Positions 32,443 to 40,957 of a stretch of DNA of 64,000 nt are shown here, piece by piece. Positions within the stretch are counted from its first letter, which is position 1. Every line of letters begins with the position of its first letter. Position numbers and translations under genes: made by a program. Source of the DNA: Rhodospirillales bacterium (GTDB taxonomy: Bacteria > Pseudomonadota > Alphaproteobacteria > Micavibrionales > Micavibrionaceae); NCBI GenBank assembly GCA_020638295.1, contig JACKIU010000002.1, forward strand, positions 620,001 through 684,000, read 5' to 3'. Under the pieces are notes generated by a model that saw only the letters and a program-made list of their open reading frames with translations, searched no databases and was not told the origin of the DNA.

Positions 32443-33365
32443 AGCAACTCTCCTTCTTTCAGGTCATCCATCAGAAGATCGTTGAAGTCTTTTCCTTCCT
32501 CAGACGGCGTGGAAATTTCAACATGCCTGCCTTCCGCCGTCCATCTTTCCGCCGCTTTATAGGCGGCATCTAAACCCGGCTGATCATGATCGGCAGCGAT
32601 CACAATTTCCGAAGCCATGGGTTTGGGCGGCAGTATTAAATCGGACATATTCCCTGAAGACAAAGCCGCCCAGGTCGGAATACCCGTGCCTTGCTGAAAG
32701 CTTAAACCCGTTTCAATACCTTCGGAAATCGCCATCTTATAATCGGCCGGAGCCAGAAAAACCGCACCGCCGGAATATTGTCCGAAAATTTTTCGCGGTG
32801 CTTTTAAATCCGCCTTTCCGCTGCCGTCCGGTTTTAAGAATGTGTAGTGATATCCGACCGGATTAGAACAGCCGATGCGTTCGATGACACCCATCATACA
32901 TTCATGAAGTTCGCCTTTCGTTTCACTGTGGCGGGAAATATCCCAACGCAATGAAAATGGAATATCGATGTTTATACCTCTGTTACGGAGATACGTTTCG
33001 ACCACCGTTCCCTCAGCGATAGAATCTTCGCTTCGCAACTGCGGTATATCGGAAGTGTCATCCAATAACCCTGTCCGCATGGCCAGCATTTTTCGTTTGC
33101 GCGGGACGGGCAGACACGAAGAGCTTATGGTTTCGTTATTGCGGTAGAGATCGCGGAAAAAAGAACGCATCTCGCATTGATTGGCATGACAATATCCCAG
33201 CAGCTTTTTACCGCCTTTGGCCACGGACAGGCTGAAAGCCCCGGGATAATTGCATACCGGGCAATCCCCCTGATATTTCCGTTCACCGCATCGCTTTAGA
33301 CGCAGTCCCCGGGCAACGGGTTCAATATCGACATATCCTTCATCTATGTAATCAGGTTTTATCAT
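32439..33365 (-). CDS. Toprim-domain primase-like protein
   Basis: 308 residues. An N-terminal zinc-finger-like part (CGERKYQGDCPVCN...CHANQCEMRSFF) is followed by a linker and a Toprim domain (MAISEGIETGLSFQQGTGIPTWAALSSGNM, then VIAADHDQPGLDAA with the DxD acidic pair). This is the island-type primase commonly paired with DUF3987. It should synthesise primers for replication of the excised element. Normal start with GGAGG upstream. Confidence 0.88.
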   Translation of the reverse strand: MIKPDYIDEGYVDIEPVARGLRLKRCGERKYQGDCPVCNYPGAFSLSVAKGGKKLLGYCHANQCEMRSFFRDLYRNNETISSSCLPVPRKRKMLAMRTGLLDDTSDIPQLRSEDSIAEGTVVETYLRNRGINIDIPFSLRWDISRHSETKGELHECMMGVIERIGCSNPVGYHYTFLKPDGSGKADLKAPRKIFGQYSGGAVFLAPADYKMAISEGIETGLSFQQGTGIPTWAALSSGNMSDLILPPKPMASEIVIAADHDQPGLDAAYKAAERWTAEGRHVEISTPSEEGKDFNDLLMDDLKEGELL

Positions 33366-33535
33366 TTCGCACCTCCGGAAAAATTCTGAAGGTTGCCGGG
33401 AATGAGAGTGAGTGGTAGTGTTTCCATGTTCTGGAATCCTTTCTTGAGTTTAGCGATTTGAGGGGATTGGAAGAACGAGAAGGAGCCGATTGTCGTTGCC
33501 GCGATAATCGGTTTTCTCTTGGGAGATCGGCCGGA

Positions 33536-33730
33536 TCAGGCGCGGGAGAGTTTTTGCATCCTGCGGCGCCATTCCTGCGCGGCCTCGGCGGAGATCAGCG
33601 TGCGCCGCCCCAGCTTAATCACGTCCGGCCTGATATTTCTCTGGCGCAGCTTGTAAAACAGCGAGCGGCTGATCGCATTGTCCCTGCAGAATTCCGGGAC
33701 GGTCATCATTGATTTTGAAGAGTTTTCCAT
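33536..33730 (-). CDS. AlpA/excisionase-like DNA-binding protein
   Basis: 64 residues from ATG at 33730. The MerR-like winged helix is MMTVPEFCRDNAISRSLFYKLRQRNIRPDVIKLGRRTLISAEAAQEWRRR. Proteins of this class activate the integrase or direct excision of islands and satellites. It lies between the replication genes and the integrase end of the island on the same strand. Confidence 0.85.
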   Translation of the reverse strand: MENSSKSMMTVPEFCRDNAISRSLFYKLRQRNIRPDVIKLGRRTLISAEAAQEWRRRMQKLSRA

Positions 33731-33852
33731 TTCTGTGTTCCTTTCTTTTCGGTTGAACATGAACACAGCTTTCCATGGAAATCGGCAGAAGTCATGCGAA
33801 TGACGGCTGAAAAAGCGCCTTTTCGGGCTGGAAAATCGACGGTTTTGAATTA

Positions 33853-34761
33853 TCAGCCGACGGCTCTGGATTTATCAGCCTGGCTTTGTTCCGCGTTGTA
33901 ATAAAGGGAAACCCTCTTTTTGATCTCGGATTCCGCAGGCGCTTTTCCCCAATGCGTCTTGCACCAGTTCTGCATCTCATTCACAAGCACGAGCTGCTTA
34001 TCCGGAAGGCCGTTTTTCATCATGTAATGACCGACCTGCACATGGAATTCCTGCCAGTCATATACGGGTTTGCGCCCGCGTTTTATCTGTGCGGCCTGAA
34101 TTTTCGCCAGGATGTCGGGATCGTCTTCCAAACCCTCGTTGCTTTCCCCGATCAAATGGCGGCCCTGATACGTCACCCGGAACGGAATATCGACCGGGTC
34201 GGCTGCGGGATAAAGCTCAAGAACGGGATCGAAGTCGAGCGTGATCTTCGTATAAAGCCCGTCCGGCGTGAAAAGTTCGGATTCAAACCAGTCGACGCCG
34301 TCCATCAGCCATTCGTTCGCATCGATATCGACGGTTACCGGCTCTTTCTCGAAATCGAAAAACTCTTCATCCTTCCAAGTGCGGTTGCTGTTTTCGAGGG
34401 GGGCATATTTATCGCCTCTGGCTTTCAAAGCGCCGGAGGTCAGCTTTGCGAATAGGTCGGCTTTCTGCGCTTCCAGCGAACGGTAGAAAGGATCGGTCAG
34501 ACGGTTCGATTTACGCCGTAATTTCCGCTGTTCGAGCGGATCACTGGAGCCATGGACGGTATTGGAAAAATCGTCCGGCACCAGATCGTCGACATAATCG
34601 CCCGTCAGAACGTCGCAGCTGTTGGGATCGAAACGGTGATAGAAATGCTCTGCCGGATCCTCGGAATTGAAGAAATAAATCTTATGCTTCATCCAGAGCA
34701 GCGTTTCAAACAGGGTCAGCTCTTCGGCGATTTCAACGGGCTGGAGGATGTAACGGGTCAT
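33853..34761 (-). CDS. Island protein adjacent to the integrase, unknown
   Basis: 302 residues, highly charged, with few hydrophobic stretches. It ends in a helical segment (DKQLVLVNEMQNWCKTHWGKAPAESEIKKRVSLYY) like those in regulatory or replication proteins of alphaproteobacterial islands. No recognisable catalytic motif. The ATG follows the integrase stop by 3 bases on the same strand, so it may be cotranscribed with it and act in regulation of integration or replication. Confidence 0.6.
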   Translation of the reverse strand: MTRYILQPVEIAEELTLFETLLWMKHKIYFFNSEDPAEHFYHRFDPNSCDVLTGDYVDDLVPDDFSNTVHGSSDPLEQRKLRRKSNRLTDPFYRSLEAQKADLFAKLTSGALKARGDKYAPLENSNRTWKDEEFFDFEKEPVTVDIDANEWLMDGVDWFESELFTPDGLYTKITLDFDPVLELYPAADPVDIPFRVTYQGRHLIGESNEGLEDDPDILAKIQAAQIKRGRKPVYDWQEFHVQVGHYMMKNGLPDKQLVLVNEMQNWCKTHWGKAPAESEIKKRVSLYYNAEQSQADKSRAVG

Positions 34762-34764
34762 GGC

Positions 34765-36048
34765 TTAAGCGATCTTTCTGATATTGGATTTTTTGTGCAA
34801 ATCCAGCTTCGGGAAGTTGGCGCGGATCGTATCGGCGACATAAGAGGGTGCGAGATGGGCGTAGTGTTTTTCTACCATCCGCGTATCGGAATGGCCGAGC
34901 TGCGTGGCGATGACGGCCATGGGCACGCCCTGCATCGCCAGCTGCGTCGCGTGGGTATGGCGCAGGATATGAAAGGAAATGGCGGGCTTGATCTTCGCCG
35001 CTTTGCAGGCATCGGCCAGCGGTCTAGTCTGGTGTGACCGGCCCCAGGCGTTTTTGTCGGCACGGACAAAAATATGATCGCCCGCGTCCTTGGCCATGAC
35101 CATGTCGTCGAAAAACTCCGCCGCCTCGTCGGTCAGGACGACATGGCGTACCTTGCCGCTTTTGCTCTCCTGCACCAGCAGGGTTTTGCTGTCCGGGTTG
35201 TAATCGCTCACCCCCATGCGGGTGAGCTCGCCGTAACGGCAACCGGTATAGATCGCCGCCTGTACCAGCCTGCGAAAATCGGGCGGGCAGGCGTTGCAGA
35301 GCCTTTGAATTTCCAGCCGGTTGAGATAGCGCACTTTCGGATGGTCGACTCCGCGAAACGGTTTAACGCGCCGCCATGCGTTATCGTTGGGCACTTTTCC
35401 GTCCTGATAGGCTTTGTTGAGGGCGGCTTTCAAAACGCTCAATATCCGGTTGGCCGAAGCCTTGCGTTTGCGTAAGTAATCGGGATCGTCCGGATCCTCG
35501 ATCTCGTAATATTGCTGCTTCTCAAACTTGCTGGAGCGTTTGCGCGGCGGTTTTGTACTCAAGGCCTCCTGCCAGTCGCGGATACGCTTGGTGGAAAGTT
35601 GCGCGATTTTGATATGGCCGAGTTCGGGCACGATGAGACTATCGACCGAATAACGCATGGATTTATAGGATTTGCGGTGCGATTTTATCCATTGCATGTA
35701 CTCGTCGCACGCGTCCTTGACGGTATAGGTGCTGTAATCGGGAAAGCCGTCCGGGTCGTCCGCCGCCGCCTGATTGAACCAGGCCCGCGCCTTTTCCTGT
35801 GCCTGCGCGAAGCTCAGCACCGTTACGCCGTTGGCATCCTGAATGTCATCGGCCAGCCCCAGCTTTTTCTCTTTGTATTTGCCGGAGCCCAGATGATAGC
35901 GGGCGATCCAGCTGCCACCCCGCGAACCCTTGTAATAACCGATATGGCAGCCCTGGCTGATCAGCCGGTAATACGGTTTGCGCCGTTCCTCCAGTTTCAA
36001 TCTGGCGGCGCGGCTTTCCAGCGATGTGTCACGAATGGTTCGGGCCAT
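34765..36048 (-). CDS. int: Tyrosine integrase of the tRNA-Glu island
   Basis: 427 residues from ATG at 36048 (AAGGAG 8 bases upstream). The N-terminal arm-binding part is basic, then comes the SAM-like core-binding domain (SFAQAQEKARAWF...YTVKDACDEYMQWIKSHRKSYKSM). The catalytic domain has Arg in YTGCRYGELTRM, HILRH (HxxR), LGHSD and the nucleophile Tyr in EKHYAHL. It inserts the island at the tRNA-Glu 3' end. An arm-site copy lies 25-47 bases upstream of its start, so it may autoregulate. Confidence 0.95.
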   Translation of the reverse strand: MARTIRDTSLESRAARLKLEERRKPYYRLISQGCHIGYYKGSRGGSWIARYHLGSGKYKEKKLGLADDIQDANGVTVLSFAQAQEKARAWFNQAAADDPDGFPDYSTYTVKDACDEYMQWIKSHRKSYKSMRYSVDSLIVPELGHIKIAQLSTKRIRDWQEALSTKPPRKRSSKFEKQQYYEIEDPDDPDYLRKRKASANRILSVLKAALNKAYQDGKVPNDNAWRRVKPFRGVDHPKVRYLNRLEIQRLCNACPPDFRRLVQAAIYTGCRYGELTRMGVSDYNPDSKTLLVQESKSGKVRHVVLTDEAAEFFDDMVMAKDAGDHIFVRADKNAWGRSHQTRPLADACKAAKIKPAISFHILRHTHATQLAMQGVPMAVIATQLGHSDTRMVEKHYAHLAPSYVADTIRANFPKLDLHKKSNIRKIA

Positions 36049-36072
36049 GGGGCGCTCCTTTTGGGGGTAAAA

Positions 36073-36095
36073 ACTTCCCCAACTTTTCCCCAATA
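36073..36095 (+). repeat. Right arm-type integrase site
   Basis: This 23-bp sequence is identical to 14531-14553 and in the same orientation. It lies between the integrase gene and attR. Confidence 0.7.
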
Positions 36096-36180
36096 TACGA
36101 TGAAAAATACCTGTATTCAACCGGAGATTGCGGAACACAAAACTTAAATAAATCAAAGTCTTGCAGTGTGTCCGGAGACC

Positions 36181-37707
36181 TCAATCCGTCCGCCGAGCCA
36201 AACTTTCACGGCGGCAACACGGGTTCGAATCCCGTACGGGACGCCATTTTTGATGATCAGCCAAATCTACGAACAGATTAAACGGTGTCTTCAAGGCATA
36301 CCGCAGCTTTTCGCCCTCCATTTCCAAGTTCGAAAATACGTATCCGATCAATTGGCGTTTTTCGTCGATTGTCGAACTTTGGAATATATCCCATGCCTTT
36401 GATGCCAGCGTAACGAGCATAGTCAGGGCGATTTTGAACTGGTCATTGCCTTCGTGATGGCCTTCCAGTTCCCGGTTAATTTCATATTGGTGCTGTGTCA
36501 TGTCTTGGTGTTTTTTGTGATAAATGTCCCGTGTAATACTCCCGTCCAGTAAAAGGTCGGTCAGCCTGTCCAGCTTTTTAGACAGATCTTCACTTTCCCG
36601 GTGCAGGCGCTTGATAGAATTGTTATGGAACGTTTTTTCGGATTCATGGGTTTGGCGCAAATCGTCGATAATTTCAGCCAGAAGGTCATCGGGAATTTGC
36701 AGGGACTGAAAAACCTCTTCGATCTGCTTCATGATTTTAGTTTCAGGGATGTACAGCTTCTTTTTCGGGTTGGCCGGGTCATGGCAGATCAGATAGACGT
36801 ATTTGCCTTTTTTCAGGTCACAAGTCACGCGCCCGCCCGTAACGGCGCATTTAATCAGCCCGCGAAATACAAAGGGCTTGTTTGTATCGCGGATTGCCGT
36901 AGAACGAGGGTTTCCAAGCCGGATACGCTGGCAGGTATCAAACAGTTCCTTGCTAATTAGGGGAGGGTAATTGTGCCGGTATTCCTTGCCCTTTAAAACC
37001 ATGACGCCGTAGTAAAACGGGTTTTGGATCAGCCTGTGCAGAGTTTGCGGCGTAAGCGGATTACCTTTCAGGGTCCGCAGGCCCCAATCCTTTGATTTTC
37101 GACGCAGTTCGTTCAGGGAGCAGGTCCCTGTGGCATATTCCTGAAACAGTTTTTTAACGAGGTGGTCGCGTTCTTTATCGACAATGACGGTACTACGCCC
37201 CGCATCATCTTTGGTGCTTAAATACCCCAATGGGGCCTTACTGACCCATTCGCCCTGTTCCAGCTTATGGTTCATGCTCCGCACAGCGTCATCGGTCAGG
37301 CGGTTGATATATTGCTTGGCCAAGAAGACTTTGGCTTCCCACATGAACATTTCACCGCCGCTTGCGTTCCGGCTTAAAACAAAGCCGTCCTGCACGAAAT
37401 GAATTTCAAGACCGTGATTGATCCGCATGTCATCCAGATCGACGGCATCGCGAAAATTGCGGGTAACGCGGTCAACATTCTGGCACAGCAGGACGGGCAT
37501 TTCCTTCTGATTTTTCAGGAAGGCCAGCACATCTTCGAATTTTTTGCGGATTTTTGTCCCGGCGCTTTCAGAAAAGGAAAATTCTTTGACAATCTCAAAG
37601 CCCTTCTTTTCGGCGTACTCCTGTAACTTTTGAACCTGCGCAGGCAGGGAATGGCCAAATTCTTCCTGTTCTTTCGTGGATACGCGGGCAAGGATTACAG
37701 CGTTCAT
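36181..37707 (-). CDS. Large serine recombinase, C-terminus encoded by the tRNA-derived att site
   Basis: 508 residues. The catalytic domain starts MNAVILARVSTKEQEE with the nucleophile Ser at residue 10, then VLLCQNVDRVTRNF. The recombinase domain follows (PLGYLSTKD...TLHRLIQNPFYYGVMVLKGKEY). A zinc-ribbon part (FRGLIKCAVTGGRVTCDLKKGKYVYLIC) and a coiled coil (about 370-430) complete the large-serine architecture. The last 29 residues (KWRPVRDSNPCCRRESLARRTD) are read from the minus strand of the 44-bp att repeat, so the gene ends inside attR of the neighbouring island. It is the likely integrase of the second element. Confidence 0.92.
   Translation of the reverse strand: MNAVILARVSTKEQEEFGHSLPAQVQKLQEYAEKKGFEIVKEFSFSESAGTKIRKKFEDVLAFLKNQKEMPVLLCQNVDRVTRNFRDAVDLDDMRINHGLEIHFVQDGFVLSRNASGGEMFMWEAKVFLAKQYINRLTDDAVRSMNHKLEQGEWVSKAPLGYLSTKDDAGRSTVIVDKERDHLVKKLFQEYATGTCSLNELRRKSKDWGLRTLKGNPLTPQTLHRLIQNPFYYGVMVLKGKEYRHNYPPLISKELFDTCQRIRLGNPRSTAIRDTNKPFVFRGLIKCAVTGGRVTCDLKKGKYVYLICHDPANPKKKLYIPETKIMKQIEEVFQSLQIPDDLLAEIIDDLRQTHESEKTFHNNSIKRLHRESEDLSKKLDRLTDLLLDGSITRDIYHKKHQDMTQHQYEINRELEGHHEGNDQFKIALTMLVTLASKAWDIFQSSTIDEKRQLIGYVFSNLEMEGEKLRYALKTPFNLFVDLADHQKWRPVRDSNPCCRRESLARRTD
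36203..36246 (+). repeat. attR: 44-bp copy of the tRNA-Glu 3' end
   Basis: Exact copy of 14443-14486. It marks the right end of the island. The 5' half of the tRNA is absent, so this is not a gene. It also lies within the coding end of the serine recombinase. Confidence 0.93.
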
Positions 37708-37763
37708 GGGGCGTTACTTCTGTTGTTCGATTAAGAGTGATATTATCGAACTATTTAGAGCTG

Positions 37764-37958
37764 TCAACGTCCGTTCTGGCTGTGGCCGTAGGGAGTTTTT
37801 GCAGACGAAGAAACGCCAATGTCATATTCATCGCTTTCCAGCATTTTCGCGGCTGTGCGCATCGCTTTGACGGATTCATCATGTGTCATCGGTCCCGAAA
37901 GCATCTTCAAGCGCCAATTACCGTCTTCGTCCTGATATGTCTGATAAGTAAACTTCAT
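37764..37958 (-). CDS. Small protein upstream of the serine recombinase
   Basis: 64 residues, MKFTYQTYQDEDGNWRLKMLSGPMTHDESVKAMRTAAKMLES... The ATG at 37958 follows GGGGAAAGG. The pattern (strand, DGNWR turn, helices) recalls small phage-encoded proteins, but no name can be given. It lies 56 bases before the recombinase on the same strand, so it may regulate it. Confidence 0.5.
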   Translation of the reverse strand: MKFTYQTYQDEDGNWRLKMLSGPMTHDESVKAMRTAAKMLESDEYDIGVSSSAKTPYGHSQNGR

Positions 37959-38000
37959 GAGGTCGGCCTTTCCCCTTTTCATGTTGCAACAATGAAAAAG

Positions 38001-38240
38001 CCGCCGGGAGGATTATTCCTCCGGGCGACCGGGAGTTAGTAACCGTAATACCACGAAAACGGCCGACGGCTTTTAAGCCTAAGCCTTGGACATAACCGCC
38101 GCTCCCGGTCAAAAGACCGAAAGCGACATCTTTGATGCGTTTTTATAAATTTCAGAAAACGCACCAATAACGGTTGATGCCAACCGCGTGGTATTTGAGG
38201 TTACTAAGCCCCGGACCTGTTCACACGAACAGGTTTAAAA
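38001..38240. other. Hairpin-rich region, candidate replication origin of the second element
   Basis: A long-range inverted repeat links TTAGTAACC(GT)AATACCACG (38036-38055) with its partner at 38187-38207. Within and beside it are further stems: CCGGGAGGA-TTATT-CCTCCGG near 38005-38026, TGCGTTTT/AAAACGCA near 38138-38164, CGGTTG/CAACCG near 38171-38186 and ACCTGTTC-ACAC-GAACAGGT at 38215-38234. No gene fits here. In an element with a rolling-circle initiator, such a cluster suggests the double- or single-strand origin. Confidence 0.5.
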
Positions 38241-38333
38241 GCATCATGAACTGGAAATGATGGGAAAGCAAATGGAAAAAGGGATTGCGATACAGGGATG
38301 AAATTTCTGTACTGTTAAAGATGTCGTATTTTC

Positions 38334-38360
38334 TTGACAAAAGAAATGTTGTTATGTAAT
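38334..38360 (+). promoter_or_regulatory. Promoter of the lipoprotein gene
   Basis: TTGACA at 38334-38339 and TGTAAT at 38355-38360 with a 15-base spacer (a TATGTAAT -10 region). The preceding ATGTCGTATTTT (38321-38332) matches a repeat found in the abiE promoter (59975-59986). Confidence 0.5.
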
Positions 38361-38404
38361 TTCTGTTGTCTCGTTCCATAACTAATGTAAAAGGGTGTAA
38401 AAAT

Positions 38405-39010
38405 ATGTCTAAAAGAGTATCCGCAGGGTTGGGAGTTTTTTTCTTAGGAACCTTATTGACGGCGTGTAGCGATGATCCGTCTTCGGAAGAAATTGAAGCT
38501 GCTGGATTACAAGCTACAAATGGACCAAAACAAACTCTTGCTTGCTATGATTATAACGGTGGTCAAGTTCTTAAAAAAGACTTTGGCAAGGGAAGCGTAG
38601 ATTTTGGCCAAGTCGGTGTAGAAGCTAAAAATGATAACGGAAAGCGTACAGCTTACGTATCCGGCGGCGGCGGTTGTTATCATGAAAAATACCACGTCGA
38701 TCCAAAAGACAAAGCTAATGATGCTGTTTTAGGGGATGCATACAATAAAGCCTCTTACTACGCTGCCATAACGAACGGTGTAGATCAGGTCATGGTATAT
38801 GGGAAGTTTTCTGATATGTCCGAAGATACAAATCATGGGACTGTTAAGCTATCCTTATCCACACCGGATGGTGTAAAGGTACGTGAGGTGCAAAGCCGTG
38901 GCTTGCATGTTATTATTTCCCAAAATGAAGGGGAAATGTCTGAACAGCTTCGTGAAGCGGTAACGCCTGAAACAACAGGTCCAGAAGTAACCAGCCCTTC
39001 CCCTATGTAG
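38405..39010 (+). CDS. Lipoprotein of unknown function
   Basis: 201 residues from ATG at 38405 (AAGGG upstream). The signal peptide ends in the lipobox LLTAC, so Cys near residue 21 is lipidated. The mature part has CYDYNGG and a Gly-rich GGGGCYHEKYHV stretch that may form a disulfide, and a Thr/Pro-rich tail. Residue +2 is Ser, which favours the outer membrane. No family recognised. It is followed by a secreted Ala/Gly-rich protein gene, probably in one operon. Confidence 0.8.
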   Translation: MSKRVSAGLGVFFLGTLLTACSDDPSSEEIEAAGLQATNGPKQTLACYDYNGGQVLKKDFGKGSVDFGQVGVEAKNDNGKRTAYVSGGGGCYHEKYHVDPKDKANDAVLGDAYNKASYYAAITNGVDQVMVYGKFSDMSEDTNHGTVKLSLSTPDGVKVREVQSRGLHVIISQNEGEMSEQLREAVTPETTGPEVTSPSPM

Positions 39011-39041
39011 TCTGAACAACCAATGAAACGGTGGTGTATTC

Positions 39042-39806
39042 ATGTTTCTAAACAAGAAAAATAAAGGTGCAGCCGCATTTTTATCAGCGGTATTGACTGC
39101 CTTACCCGTGAGTGAAGTATTTGCACGTTCCGGTGGAGGGGGGGCCGCCGCCGGAGCATCTGTTGCCGCGTCCAGCGCAGCTCGTGGGGCCGTAACAAGT
39201 TCTGTTGCGCGTTCTGCCAGCATGAACGCCGCACGAACCGCAGCCATGAGGTCAGCAACGATTAACGCAGCAAGAAACGCTGCCGCACGGAACGCTTCGC
39301 GCAACGCAGCCACGAACAGCGCAAGAAACGCTGCACGAGGGAACCCAACACGATCATATAGAATGGCGCAATCGCGGAAGGACGGTGGCGGTGGCAAGAA
39401 ACCACCCGGTTCTTCCGGTGGTGGTGGATATTCCTTTGGTGGTGGCGGAAGTGGAAAAGGCGGAGGTTACTCCTACGGACGTTCATCTTTGACTGCATCT
39501 TATCGTTCTTCCGAACCTTTTCCGCCTTATTATTACGTCGTTGTGATGAATAACAATAATGCCGCAGCGGCTGCGGCAGCAAGTAATACCTCAATCGCAA
39601 TGCAACGTGAAAGGGAAAAAAACAAGACCGTTATTTCCTGTGCGTTTGGAATTGTTTCGGATAAGGAACCTTTCGCATTTATGAAACCTGAGGACGTTGT
39701 ACAAGAGATTGAAGAAATGAACGGTTCATTCAATCCCGACCATCTGCCAAAGGAAACAGACGAAGCAGGACGCAAAATATGGAGTGCATTAAGTCTTTGT
39801 CGCTAG
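39042..39806 (+). CDS. Ala/Gly-rich low-complexity exported protein
   Basis: 254 residues. A signal peptide (AFLSAVLTALPVSEVFA) is followed by about 70 residues rich in Ala, Arg, Asn and Ser with irregular NAARNA-type repeats, then a glycine-rich linker (GGGGYSFGGGGSGKGGGYSYG), an aromatic PFPPYYYVVVM stretch, a poly-Ala segment and a folded-looking acidic C-terminus with two Cys. The glycine-linker layout is reminiscent of filamentous-phage adsorption proteins, but that resemblance is only structural. It starts 31 bases after the lipoprotein stop. Confidence 0.7.
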   Translation: MFLNKKNKGAAAFLSAVLTALPVSEVFARSGGGGAAAGASVAASSAARGAVTSSVARSASMNAARTAAMRSATINAARNAAARNASRNAATNSARNAARGNPTRSYRMAQSRKDGGGGKKPPGSSGGGGYSFGGGGSGKGGGYSYGRSSLTASYRSSEPFPPYYYVVVMNNNNAAAAAAASNTSIAMQREREKNKTVISCAFGIVSDKEPFAFMKPEDVVQEIEEMNGSFNPDHLPKETDEAGRKIWSALSLCR

Positions 39807-39820
39807 GGTTGTCCTGTCTG

Positions 39821-40957
39821 TTAAATTAGCCCATTGACCACAATGTCCTGCCGTTCCAACGGAATAAACTCTTCCAGTTGCTGCCTGATTCCGTTCAGGA
39901 TCAAAAATCGGGGGCAAGTGGCGCTGTTTTCCAAAAGTTTTGCATCGGCTTTCAACCTGTACCATTGATGATTTTTCAGTCCCAAGGCCAGCCGTGCGCC
40001 GCGGACGCCTAATTTTTGGCAGGTCACGATAAAACCGATAAGTCCCATAATTGTGCCGGGGCGCTTTTTGGGAAAGGCCGCACGGGCTGCATAAATAAGA
40101 CGTTCAATGTCCTGCGTGTCGATATTCATCATATACAACCCGTTCGTGATGGTCTTCCAGAAATGAAGCAAAACGGCGCGGGACAGGCTGGCATCGAACA
40201 GAGCGTCCAGCGTGCAGTCCTGTTTAAATCCCAAAGTTTTGAACAATGAGCGAATTTTTTTGCTGGTCAGCCGCACCTCAAAGCGCAGTACTTCCGGTTT
40301 GCGCTGGTCTGTAAACAGATCGGGTATATCGTCATAGTCCGTTTCAATGCCGCGCTTTTCACCGTATTTGCGGGCCTGTTCCAAATCCTTCACTTTGTCG
40401 TACAGCGCAATTTCATAGCTGTTCGCATGGTATTGAACGGATTGCCCGCCATTGCGAAAACCGCTTTTATTCAAATCCAGCTTGGCCAACAAATCCAGTT
40501 TTTCCAGCACCTGCAAAAGTAAAAAACACGGCGTAGAGCGTTCCAGAAGGATGTTTTTGCTGTAATGGATGGCCCTGATCTTGGCGGTCTGCAAAGTTTC
40601 TATATCAGTTTCTACTTTCATTTTTGCCAGCGCCGCGTGCAATGCGGTTAGAAGAGTGTCAAAATCATCCCGGCCATGCAGTTCTTCAAAATTATTGCCG
40701 AAAATCAGCTTCGATGCCGAAAACTCGACTTTAAGCCAGACGGATTCAGAATAAAGGCCGTGGGGCTTTTTATACAATGTCAGGCGTGGCAAATAACCCT
40801 GCGCTTTTTCTTTCTTTGTGGGGTTGTAATGGGCTTTCATGATGGTCTTGCCCTGATACATCGGGTTGTTCAGAAAGACCGCGCTCGGTGAAAACCGATC
40901 CGGTTCATGGATGATAAAATCATCGCGCTGTAAATTGATCGCAATCGTATCCAGCAT
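39821..40957 (-). CDS. Rolling-circle replication initiator, phage gene II/CRI-like
   Basis: 378 residues from ATG at 40957 (AAGG 8 bases upstream; a GTG two codons earlier is possible). The pattern LDTIAINL, GYLPRLTLYKKPHG, WLKVEFSASKLIFGNNFEEL and later SYEIALYDKVKDLEQ and LRFEVRLTSKKIRSLF matches the phage/plasmid replication protein group (II/X, CRI). These nick one strand of a double-strand origin to start rolling-circle replication. The active Tyr is not assigned with certainty. It overlaps the SpoVG-like gene upstream by 38 bases. Confidence 0.7.
   Translation of the reverse strand: MLDTIAINLQRDDFIIHEPDRFSPSAVFLNNPMYQGKTIMKAHYNPTKKEKAQGYLPRLTLYKKPHGLYSESVWLKVEFSASKLIFGNNFEELHGRDDFDTLLTALHAALAKMKVETDIETLQTAKIRAIHYSKNILLERSTPCFLLLQVLEKLDLLAKLDLNKSGFRNGGQSVQYHANSYEIALYDKVKDLEQARKYGEKRGIETDYDDIPDLFTDQRKPEVLRFEVRLTSKKIRSLFKTLGFKQDCTLDALFDASLSRAVLLHFWKTITNGLYMMNIDTQDIERLIYAARAAFPKKRPGTIMGLIGFIVTCQKLGVRGARLALGLKNHQWYRLKADAKLLENSATCPRFLILNGIRQQLEEFIPLERQDIVVNGLI

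Larger units (their letters stand above)
14487..36246. mobile_element. Genomic island integrated in tRNA-Glu, 21.8 kb
   Basis: Bounded by the 44-bp repeats and carrying a tyrosine integrase at its right end. A 23-bp sequence at 14531-14553 recurs in the same orientation at 36073-36095, as expected for integrase arm sites. The content is cargo plus a satellite-like replication block (AlpA-type regulator, Toprim primase, DUF3987). No conjugation, capsid or terminase genes are seen, so it must rely on another element for transfer. It holds one IS200-type insertion (24971-25490). Confidence 0.9.

Noticed and set aside
36203..36246. A second tRNA-Glu gene
   Set aside because: Only the 3' half is present; the D-arm and 5' acceptor strand are missing, so it is an attachment site.
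39140..39350. CRISPR-like or tandem DNA repeat
   Set aside because: The repetition is at the protein level (Ala/Arg/Asn codons) in a coding frame; units are irregular and there are no spacers.
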